Origin: Ophryocystis elektroscirrha
Taxonomy: Eukaryota > Apicomplexa > Conoidasida > Neogregarinorida > Ophryocystidae
Direction of reading: 5' to 3'
DNA length: 22,358 nucleotides
NCBI GenBank assembly: GCA_030141585.1
Contig: JAQIFP010000089.1
Coordinates: forward strand, 1-22,358
Of this stretch, positions 9,627-21,228 are shown one piece after another; positions within the stretch are counted from its first letter, which is position 1, and each line of letters begins with the position of its first letter. A program made the position numbers and the translations under genes. The notes under the pieces were generated by a model. It saw only the letters and a program-made list of their open reading frames with translations, searched no databases and had not been told where the DNA came from.

Positions 9627-10374
9627 ACCTATTACTGACTGATTACTGTTGCATACATGACATTACTGAAACTTCTGGACACGACTGATACTAAAAGTTT
9701 GCATGAAACATGAATTTTTCTTTCTGTAGTGTCGCATATTATTTCTTTTTTATAATTAATTCAATAATTACTGTAAATTTTATAGATATCGCAACAATTT
9801 TGTTTGCATATATGCTGAGCATACAAACAATAATCAATAAATATTTAATTTGCTGTCAAATTTATTTACATTAACTTAATTTTTCTATTCAAAAAAACAA
9901 GGAACACCATAAATCTTATCATTGAATAAATGTGATGGAAGCAAAAATAATTTTTTTTTCCTAGTTAATTTATCTACACCAAACAATAATTTACATTTTA
10001 TGACATTTTTGTTTAAAAATTAATAAAAAATGATATTCGCGAATAAAAAATCTTATTATTTTTTTGAATATTGCAATAATTTCAATTGAAAGAGCTTTTT
10101 TCGAAAATTATGTTATTATTCAAATAAATCTTTTTTCAATTAATTGAATCAATAAATTGTGTGGTAAATAATTAAAAAAATCAATATTAGTGTGTTACAC
10201 AACGTGCGTCTTTTAAAGTTCATGTACAATTAAACACCAATAAAATTTGTATCAAATTAACCGGTATTCCTGTAAAAACCATTCATATACTGTCAAAACG
10301 TTAATATTAACGTGTTTGACAGTTTAGCTTTATATTAACTGCTCTTAAACCAAGGATTATTAATTTTTTCACAA
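9627..10374. other. Intergenic region upstream of the A20/AN1 gene
   Basis: AT-rich, with several poly-A/T runs and no confident coding exon on either strand. Its notable feature is the 35-bp palindrome at 10289-10323, described separately. Confidence 0.5.
10289..10323. promoter_or_regulatory. 35-bp near-perfect palindrome upstream of the A20/AN1 start
   Basis: Left arm ACTGTCAAAACGTTAAT pairs with a right arm whose reverse complement is ACTGTCAAACACGTTAAT; the only difference is one inserted base. It is centred about 70 bp upstream of the ATG at 10375. It could be a dimeric transcription-factor site or, if transcribed, a 5'-leader hairpin. A regulatory role is inferred from position and symmetry only. 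Confidence 0.4.
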
Positions 10375-11534
10375 ATGGAGGCATCTGGTCAAGAAAAGCG
10401 AAGTGTAAGTGTTAGATTTCATGAATATCAATAGTTGTGTATATAATAATTTTTTGAGAAAATTGAATTTTGGGTTTTTTTTGAATAATCAAAACATTTA
10501 ATATTCCATGCATGGCAATTAATATAAAAGTATAGCTTTGATATGTGGTGTTATTTCATTTCTTCGACTATAGAAACTAACCTATTTTTTGCAAAAATTA
10601 CATTATTTGAATTTGTATATATATATATACCTCCAATATTAGGCTGCATCTATTTAAATCCTTATATATGTACTTTTACTACATAAATGCTTAAATAAAC
10701 TCAACAGTATAAATACTATTTAATTACTTCATTTTTTTATTTATGCTACTGTTTATTACGTAAAATAAATGTACACCCATATATATGTATATATATGTAT
10801 ATATATATATATGTATATATATGTACTTATATGTATTTGTATATATATTATATGCATATATATGTATCTGTAGATATATTATATGCATATAGATGTACAT
10901 ATATGCATATGTATATGTATATATATATGTATATATATGTACATACATGTATTTGTATATATATGTATTTGTATGTATTTAGATGTATATATATGTGTAT
11001 ATATGTATATTTATATGTATATGTGCAATTACTTATATTAAATTGGCTTATACGTGGTTTTTTTTTTTTTTGCGATTATAAGAATATATATAATTATGTT
11101 ATAAATCCTTTACTAAAGTTGCATATTTGAGCATATAAAATCTATTATGTTTATAGGTTGGTCCTCTTTTATGCGCTAACTCTTGCGGATTTTACGGAAA
11201 TCCTACAACTAGAAATCTATGCTCTAAATGTTATAGGGACGCTTTATTGACAGAACAGAAACAACAAAAACTAACATGTGAATCCTCGCCCAACTATATT
11301 GAAGACACACACAAAGGTATTTATTATATTATACAAAATTAATTAATATACTACACAAAGATATTCATCTACCTATAATGCATTTACTAATACTAATTAT
11401 TAATAATCCAATAATTATTACAAACATATTTAGTATATATACTTATATATATATATATCTACATATCTCTATATACATACATATACATTTATGCATATAT
11501 ATACAATAGATATATGTAAATCCATATGAACATA

Positions 11535-11578
<44 letters not shown>

Positions 11579-12266
11579 TATTATAACGTTTATTTGTCTA
11601 AAGTTTTTATATATATACTCCTTTTTTTGTAAATACACGGAAGGGGTAATCTGTGTTAAAAAGAAATATTTATTATATATCATAATAATTATTTATTTAA
11701 ATGCTTACAAATTTTTGAGTACAAAAACTTTTGAAACGGGGTTTAATTATATATTTGTAAAGAATAATAATTAGCATGCGTTTAAAAAATATATACCGGT
11801 TAATTAGTAAAGTTTCACTTAAATATGAATGGCTCGAAGAGTATGTCTACAATATTTTTTTAATTATTTATAGAGAATAAAGGAGACTTAGTTGTATCTT
11901 CCAAAGTTTCTACTGAAATAGTAGACCCCAATGTCCCTTGTTTTCGAAATGATGACTCATGTGGTACTGAAGTAACTAAAATCTCCTCTGATACAAACCT
12001 GTTGATTGAAACGAATAAGCCTGAAGAAGTAAGAGGAATTTTTCCTGTGGTTTTATGTCATAAATTAGGTTAACCCTAATCGTTGTTATAAATGCCAGAA
12101 ACGCATTGGTTTATATGGATTCCAATGTCGTTGCTCTTATTTTTTCTGTGGCGCCCACCGCCATGCAGATTGTCATAATTGCTCATTTGATTATAAAACT
12201 TACGGGAAACAGCAATTAAGTAAAGCAAACCACCGAATAGTTGCAGATAAAATTAACCGTATATGA
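10375..12266 (+). CDS. A20/AN1 zinc-finger protein (stress-associated/ZFAND5-6-like)
   Basis: Exons 10375-10404, 11157-11316, 11874-12028 and 12069-12266 give 180 residues, TGA stop. The A20 finger has C16-x3-C20-x11-C32-x2-C35 (LCANSCGFYGNP...LCSKC). After an acidic/Ser-rich linker comes an AN1 finger: C121-x2-C124, C135-R-C137, C142, H145, H151, C153 (CYKCQKRIGLYGFQCRC, FFCGAHR). All zinc ligands are present. The family (ZFAND5/6 in animals, SAPs in plants) binds ubiquitin through A20 and links proteasome function or stress responses through AN1. The layout (A20 then AN1, ~170-200 residues) is canonical. The ATG is the first in frame and is followed after ten codons by GTAAGT. The C-terminal sequence YGKQQLSKANHRIVADKI is the conserved tail of the family. 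Confidence 0.93.
10405..11156 (+). repeat. First intron of the A20/AN1 gene with a GTATAT array
   Basis: 752 nt. From about 10779 to 11030 it is a compound gtatatat/gtatgtat array with G only on the sense strand over most of its length. All six frames are open through it and give Ile/Tyr/Met runs, which are not genes. Confidence 0.85.
11317..11873 (+). repeat. Second intron of the A20/AN1 gene with a TA tract
   Basis: 557 nt with donor GTATTT and acceptor TTATAG. It contains a TA tract at about 11537-11574 and degenerate acatat repeats at about 11440-11520. No gene is seen. Confidence 0.8.
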
Positions 12267-12615
12267 TTTCTTAACAAATTTTAGTGTGAAAACGGAAAAA
12301 AAAAAAAAAAAAAAAAAATTGTGTAGAAAATAACCTTATCAGTTACAAACAACTGCAGATATATATGTATTTTATATATTATTCATCATATGTATAGTAT
12401 ATACCAGTTTTGTAGCTAAGCAAGGAATGTTATTTTATGGAATTTGAATCTCTCAATTGTAATTGTTATATTTTTTCAAGAATCATCTTTTAATTTTTGT
12501 CATAAAAACACTTGAAACAATGATATATGAAGTCTCTAGTAATATGTAAAATTTAAGCTGTATAAATTGACCAATCATCTACAGATTTGAGCAAAGATTT
12601 TCGCATGCACATAGC
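12267..12615. other. Convergent 3' spacer
   Basis: Lies between the A20/AN1 stop (+) and the stop of the small OB-fold-like gene (-). It starts with an A run (about 12296-12318) that could serve in 3'-end formation. No gene is seen. Confidence 0.5.
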
Positions 12616-13047
12616 CTAATATATATATACATATACACAATTATATACTGTGAAACTAATAGATACTTTTTCTCCAATAATTTCCATATTTACTATGCAT
12701 ATTAAGCTGACCCTTGAACCAACTGGTATTTGGTTTTTACGATAACTTTTTTTTAAAAGTTCTATAGCTAGTTTGTCAGTGTTATTATCGGAAATCTCTA
12801 AAATATAGTAATCTTCTTTTTCGGCTGATTGATATACACTAAAAAAAAAAAAAAAAAAAAAAAAACCTTACTTTAATAAAATACCTTCAAACCATACATA
12901 ATCAACGTTTTCAGACCCTACTAAGCAATATACTTCATCATTTTTTTTTTTTATTTTAAGTTGTGAAGCCTGCAAATATCTTAACACAGAGTTATCACCT
13001 GTTTACAATGTATTGGTATAACCGACTGGTTCATATATAAAAGTCAT
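12616..13047 (-). CDS. Small OB-fold-like protein, possibly RMI2-like
   Basis: Minus-strand gene. Last exon 12616-12838 (TAG stop); middle exon ends at 12872 before a 33-nt intron of GTAAGG, T run, AG; start ATG 13047-13045. Two in-frame models exist for the first intron: 12999-13022 (24 nt, CAG acceptor, 124 residues, MTFIYEPVGDNSVLRYL) or 12980-13006 (27 nt, 123 residues). The core reads YVWFEGILLNVY, DYYILEISDNN, IPVGSRVSLICIVNME, i.e. strand-turn-strand blocks of a small OB fold. The spacing of W-x-G, an acidic turn and GS-x-V resembles RMI2, the OB-fold partner in the RecQ-topoisomerase III complex, but similarity is weak and other OB families are possible. The C-terminal NCVYVYIY runs into repeat DNA. 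It lies 39 bp downstream of the cyclase stop, same strand. Confidence 0.55.
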
Positions 13048-13086
13048 AAAAAAAAGAAATAAAAAAAAAATATTAAAAAAATTAAT

Positions 13087-13875
13087 TTAGATTTTTTGGG
13101 TCTTTTGACTTTCTGAGCTCAACTTATATGTCATCTGTGAGAACTCATCAAAATCAATTAAGTATGAGTCAATTGAATTTCCGTAAACTTCTATCTTAGC
13201 ATTGTAATTGAAGTTAAATTGCCTAATTTTTTTTTTTTCTTTTTTTTTTTCTTACAGAGGGAAGTTTTTTTCTATCAACTCTTTTAGATTTTGAGACACA
13301 TTTATAAACCCGGGTTTTCCTGCTGATTCCATTTCATTTGCTATTAATACATCAAGTCCCCATATATTATAACGTAATCTTCCAGACCCTATGACACCTC
13401 CAACACATTTACCATAATGCAGTCCAATGCGCATATTCAAACCAGGTATTTCTAAATCATTTCGAACCTGCTGAATACGATCAAGCATTTTATATGCCAT
13501 CCTAAAAAAACCCATTAAATTAATGTACATCTATTGTTAAAAATATACTACATATACATTTATATGTACTATAAAAAATCACATGTTAAAGACATATTTA
13601 TGTATACTAGCTACTGTAATTAATTGATTAGTATGTAAGTGCGCCATACACATATATACATACCTATATATATCTATATAATTAAAATATTTATATATAT
13701 TCAAATATAAATAAACATAAATATATATAAATGTATATAATTATTTATAAATATATTTATATGAATATATATATATATATATACATATATGAGTATATAC
13801 AAATAAATTTTAATATATATAAATATTTATAAATTTATATAGTTCTATATAAATATAAATATATATAATATTATA

Positions 13876-13915
<40 letters not shown>

Positions 13916-14122
13916 CATATAAGTATATATAACTAGAATTAAATATAAATATATATATTTATGGATAAACACACGTAATTATATATCAATATAGATGAAT
14001 ACATTTTAATATATATAAATTTATATAAATATAATTTATATAAAGATATATATTCATAAAAATTTATGATATATAATTATAAATATATATGGATAAATAT
14101 AAATATATTGTATTAAAAATAA

Positions 14123-14156
<34 letters not shown>

Positions 14157-17153
14157 TTATAAGAATATATATACATGATTATATATGAATATATATAAAT
14201 ATATATTCATATGTTTATATGAATATATATACAAAATTATATAAGAATACATACATATATATTTATATATATATATATATGTAACATTGAAGATAAAATA
14301 GTTTAGTGAATGGCGTTTTGAGCAATTGATTCAATAATATATTAAATTTATTATGATATATATTGATCTAACAAGATAGTATAATATTTGAATTTATGCC
14401 TATATTACTTACTTGAGAATGCGCTTTATTCCTACAGCTGGGTTGTAATCTATAAAAGATTCCGTAACAGGTTCACTAACGGCGACGTAAGCATCTCCTA
14501 TGGTGCAGACTTTGTGGATACCGTATCTTATAGCGTCTTCATCAAAATATGAAAAAAGCTTCTGGAGAAGGTAAACAACTTTTGAAGCATCCACACTTTT
14601 CGCGTAGCTTGTGAACCCGCAAATGTCCGAAAATAGAAACGTGATTCTATCGTGCTTGTAAGCAAGCTTCAATCTGTCTTCCTTCAGCTCTTCAAGTACT
14701 TGTTTTGGAAACATATGCTGCAGTAATTGGAGTGTCCGATTTTCGGAAGATCTCATAAGTTCTTGAACATACCAGCTTTGCCGTTTTGACTTCTCTTTTT
14801 GATATGTCCCAAAAATGTTTAGCAGCATAAATGAAGCCAGAGTCGAAAAAGTTAGAATCAAATATTCGGACAAATCAAATCCTAAAAAGAAAAAAACTAC
14901 TATTAAAAAAATAAGTATAGTGTGTCCCATAATTAGCTGCCAAAACAAAAAATTGGACGTCAGATGTAGAAGACTTAGTAAGAAGAATACTTTATATGTG
15001 ACAATGCGAGTTAACGGCTTTCGGCTTAACGTAATGCTTTGTGAAAAGAATGAATTAACTAAAATAAAGAGAACGGGAGATATATATAGGGATGCATTAT
15101 ATACACCTAAGCAATATTGAATCGAATTACTTTGTCCCTTATATTCCTGTATATGGTAATAAATTATAAACCAAACCACAATCCATATCACTAGAATAGA
15201 GGCATGTGGTGCCCAAAATTTGTCCATGTCATTGTTTACAAAAGTTTGTTGTAGCTCGTTTATTGTTACAATCATAAAAACGCACTAAAAACAAATACAT
15301 AATTAATTATGCTCTCTAAAACCTCTATTTACTGTCTAATAATTTATCTGTGCAAAATTTTGCATAATCTATAATACTATAAAAACCTTAATTATATCAC
15401 ATATATATATGTTACACCTTATATATTATATAATAAATATTTAAAGATACATACAAATATTTACATATGTATATATGTATGTATATACATATATATATAC
15501 ATACATATATATACACATATATATACACATATATATACATATATATATACATATATATATACATATAAATACATATACATACATATATATACACACATAC
15601 ATATATATATACATATATATAAATACAGATTTATACAAACATATATATATATACATACATATATGTACATACATATACATATCTATATACATACATTTAT
15701 ATACACACATATCTATACATACATATATCCATATATGTATACATACATATCTATACATATTAATAGATATATATACATATATATACATATACATACATAC
15801 ATATACATACATACATATACATACATATACATACATATACATACATATACACACATATATATACATACATATATATACACACACATATATACATACATAT
15901 ACATATCTATATACATACATGTATATACATACAAACATATATACTTACAAATATATACATTCATATACATATTTCAAATTATATGTTATTTATTGCATAT
16001 TATATGTTGTGTATTATACGTATACACGTATGTATATATATATATATATATCTCTTAATACCATCTCGTATGCTATATACTTTTTATATATTTGTTTATA
16101 TATAATATAAATGTATTATATTATATGTTTGGTATTATATATATATAATAATATATATAATAATATATTATTTATATATATATAATATATATAAATAATA
16201 AACATGTTATATATATTTATATATTTAACATATCTACTAGATGGTATATTATATACTTTATATTATATATACATTTATATGTTACAGTTTATACGTTATA
16301 TATATGTATATATACATGTGTATATGTATAATACATTTTGTAAATAAAATTTTATATATTAAATAATGTATGTTATATGTGACAATAATTACAGATTACA
16401 TCATTTATACCAAACATTCTTGAGCAATTTTCTGTATGATTATATATTGCAAAAAATTATCTATAACTATCAAATATTATATATTTCAGTGTAACAATGC
16501 ATTCATTAGATGTTACCAGATTGAAGAGAATTTCTCTCTCAAAATTTCTAAGGGAATTTATATTATTAAAATAATAATTAGTGTAAGATTTTTCCAAAGC
16601 TGAGTCTTTAAATATCAATGAAAAACTTTCAAACGATTCTCTGATACTCTCTGTAAATGGATAAAAAAAAAAAAAAAAAGTTACTTGAATTCAAGGAAAC
16701 CGTTTTTTTGGCATCTTTTTTTTCTCCTGCAAAAAAAAATTATCATCAAAAGTATATCACCCTACCTTTAAGAGAACTTTGGGGTGTGGTCTTATAAACC
16801 GAAGAATTATAAAAACGATTATAATTTGTTTCACTCTGATCAAATGAATTCATTTGGTTAGATTGTTCTCTCAGAAACCCAGACAAATTTTTGGATGAAT
16901 CGCTTTCTTTTATGCGTTGTTCAACATGCACAAGTAAATAAGTTGTCATTTGACCTTTTCCTTTAACATCAACTATTCTTTCTTCCCACTTTAATGATGA
17001 GTCTTCCTTAACCAGCTGATATCTACAATATCATATATTATTTACATATATGTATATTACAATATAAACTAAAATTTATTATTAATATATATATATATAT
17101 ATATAATATAGACGTATTTAGATAACACATTTATTTATTGATATAAATATGTT

Positions 17154-17186
<33 letters not shown>

Positions 17187-17202
17187 TTATATACGATATA
17201 CA

Positions 17203-17242
<40 letters not shown>

Positions 17243-17636
17243 GATAATATTAAGTAAGCATATTAATATAATACAAATATATAATACAGATATGTAATAC
17301 AGATATGTAATACAGATATATAATACAGATATATAATTTTGATATATATCACTGATATATATATTTATTTATAGACATTTTTATATAATACAATATTATA
17401 TTAATAAAAATATGTTTATTTATTTATAATATATAGACGTATATATATAATACACTCATATAAATATTTTTATATATATAGACATATAAATTATAAATAG
17501 ATTTATATAATAAAAATATATATATATATAAATATATAAACATTTTTATATAACACATTTGTATATTGATATATATATGTTTATTTTTGTATAATATACA
17601 GATATATATATATATATATAATTTATTTATATCTCA

Positions 17637-17667
<31 letters not shown>

Positions 17668-18126
17668 AATATAATGATATAATACAAATATATAAAACAA
17701 ATATTTAATACTGATATATAATAAAGATATAGATCTTCATATACAGATATTAGTATACAATACATTTGTATATAAATATATATATTTTAATTAATATATA
17801 ATATATAAGCATACATATATAATACATTCCTATAAATATATTTATTTATATATATATATATATGATGTAAATAATTGTATATAAAAGATTTATATACATA
17901 TGTATATATATAGATACTTTTATATAACACATTTGAATTTAAATATATTTATATATATATTCATAAATATGGTTATTTATATATAGTATAGACATATATA
18001 TATGTATATATATATTTATATATATAAAATATATATGAACTTACATAATACAATTTTACATGTTTATGTGTTTATATATAAAATATAGACAAATTTCTAT
18101 GAAAAATTGTTATATTAATATATAAA

Positions 18127-18179
<53 letters not shown>

Positions 18180-20167
18180 TTATACATAAATAAATTTGTA
18201 TACATATCCATAAGATATAAACGCATTTATTTGACATTTTTGTATACACATTAATAAGGATGTAATATAATTTTTTATTCAATGAAAACTAATATATTAA
18301 CTAGATATAAGTATATTGCGTTTACACGTTTTTGATGTAATATTAAAACTTACGTTTCATTGGATACATGTATATAGTCCGGAGCACCTGTAGTCTTCAT
18401 TCTACTAGCAGTATTAACAGTGTCTCCAAATAAAGCAAACTGAGGTTTAATAGTTCCAACAACTCCAGAAATGACGTTACCAGAATTGATTCCTATTTTG
18501 AGACGGATGGGATGATATTGGATGTCATTGGTGACTGGGTCAGTAAGTTCATATTTTACAAAAGGGGCTACTCTTAACATAGAGAGAGCCATATCTATGG
18601 CATCATAAGCGGCTTCAATCGAATATAAATATGAAGGATCATTATTTTCACCATCACTTTTATATAATCCCGCTACCGCTAGATACGTTTCAAAAACAGT
18701 CTCTATTTTCATAACACTCCATCTTTCGGCACATTTATCGAAGCATAAAAATAGTGCATCTAAGAGTTCAACTAGCTTGGTAGGGTTAACCGATACTATC
18801 AATTTTTGAAACTCATATACGTCGCAAAATATTACTGTTACTAATGAATAAGCTTGAGCCAAAATATTTTCCGTAAAATTTTGATTATTTAAGAGTTTTT
18901 CAACAACAAAAGGCGGTAGCATTGTATAAAGGATTCCTTTTTGCTTCCGATTAGCAATTTCCGTTTGATAATTGAGGAGAAATTGGCATCTTCTATTATA
19001 CTCTATTTCATAACCAACCATACAGCTTATTACATATATACTGAAATGATGTACGATAGATATTGACTTTGATTGCTTGAAACTTAATAATATTAATCGA
19101 GTGATAAAAAAAAGTCCCACGGGAATAACACTATAAACTACTGGAAGCTTATATAAAATGAATAAAAAGATTCCAGTTGCTAAGCTGATGTCATTGTCGA
19201 GGTCTAGACCAAACCCTATTGCCAATATAATCGAGCTTATTAGTAAATACGCTATGAAATTATTACATAAGGTTTTACGCTTAAACGATAATAGGAGGAT
19301 ATCGGTAAATAGCCATAGTGCTAAACATACACTTGTGACTGTATTATATATAGCGAACTTGGAAAAATACGTTATTATTATGAATAGTCTTATTAGCAAA
19401 TTTATTAGCAATATTGTGTGGAATATCAAATACCATACATAATTATTCAAAAACTCTTCACTTTGATACGAGCAATACTCTTTCTCCAATATGCTATCTT
19501 TAAATGTTAGAATCAAAGGTTTACAAATACTGTTGATATTTATTTTATAATCTGTCATGTCTTCTTTTTTTTTTTCTACGTCCTCTATTTCACTGTCGCT
19601 GTTTTCTTGTATGTCTCCAAAGTCCGTGTCACTATAATCTTGGTAAGACGTAATTGATGCGCTATTTATTGTCGACCGTCTCCCGAACCGGTTCATATTT
19701 GATAAAACATTGTCTTCTTGTAACGTCTTTTTTTTCTTCCAAGGGATGCAGAAGCAAATTTTTTTTTGGTTTTCATCTCTTTCTCTATTTTTAAGGAAGG
19801 CATCCGTTTCGAGAACACTTTTATTGTCCTGCTGTATATATTGGAACTGTTCAGACTGTTCAGATTTCATAGAAAAATTTAAATCTAAAGGTATGAATTT
19901 TAATGCATATATGTCCTTGAACGGGTCAAATAAACTCTGGATAGTTTTTTTACAAGATATTTTATTTTTTTGTATAAATTTTACTAGTTGGTAATAAACG
20001 TTGACCAGTTCTTCTTTCAAATCGTCAAATAATCTGAGCACCACAAAACAGTCTCCAAATTATACATAAATTACGCTTATAAAACTAAAGTTACGCTCAA
20101 ATATATGCTCAAGTAATATAATCATACCTACACATATACAAGTATACATATACAAATAAACATACAC

Positions 20168-20205
<38 letters not shown>

Positions 20206-20614
20206 GTATATAAATATAAAATTATAAATAATTATATATTTATTGATTATAAATATAAATATATGTACAGATAAATATATATATATATAGCTATAGTTAA
20301 ATATATATAAATTGCATATATATATAAATAATTATAATTGTAGAAATTTATAAGTAGATATATATCGATATACATATATGTATATATACAAATACATAAA
20401 TACATATACACTTTTACTTATATATGAGCACATAAAAAAAACCCTATATATAAATAAATCCCTATATATAATACACATACATATATTTATATACCTATAT
20501 ACATGTATAAATATATACGTATATAAGTACACACTCAAATTATATATACACATATATACCTATATATTAACATTTACACATATATAAATATATACATGTA
20601 TATCTAACATATAC

Positions 20615-20646
<32 letters not shown>

Positions 20647-20965
20647 AAATTCATAAATATGTACATATATATATAAATATATGTATGTATATAAATATAT
20701 ACACATTTTTATACCTAAATACATATATATAAAACATATCAATATATTAATCTACACATATACACGTATATATATTATACATATTATATATAATATATAT
20801 ATTATACATGAATATATAAATACACATTTGAATTACATATATACACTTAAATATTTATATATATCAATGCAGGAATTAACATATATGCAATAATCCATAT
20901 AGACATATTTATATATACTAATATTTATACATATTGTATATACAGAGAAAAATTTATACTTAGAC

Positions 20966-21003
<38 letters not shown>

Positions 21004-21191
21004 ATATATATATACGCATAAATTTACATAGATAAACATATAAGTAGATATACATAATATTAAACATACATATTAATGCATAAAAATATAAATACATATA
21101 CATATTATATGATATACATATGATAAAATTTATATATAAGTCCACATACACTTAAGTCGATATAATTATAAATATACATATATATAAATAT

Positions 21192-21228
<37 letters not shown>

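Noticed and set aside
10724..11130. Open frames on both strands with Tyr/Ile/Met runs
   Set aside because: They lie inside the first A20/AN1 intron in a GTATAT array and are repeat artefacts.
14815..15120. 101-codon plus-strand frame
   Set aside because: Antisense to the second cyclase transmembrane exon, whose minus-strand product is clearly conserved.
15412..16110. Long open frames on both strands (up to 211 codons) rich in Ile, Tyr, His or Met
   Set aside because: They are translations of the ACATAT/GTATAT microsatellite; all six frames are open and no non-repeat coding sequence is attached.
19158..19994. Two 94-codon plus-strand frames
   Set aside because: Antisense shadows of the first cyclase transmembrane and linker exon.
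13087..20033. Adenylyl cyclase identity, suggested by the twelve-TM two-domain layout
   Set aside because: Glu (not Lys) occupies the purine-recognition position in C1, and the flippase half matches guanylyl cyclase fusions.
20332..21039. Several 60-73-codon frames on both strands
   Set aside because: All are TA-repeat translations within the 20034-21306 cyclase intron.
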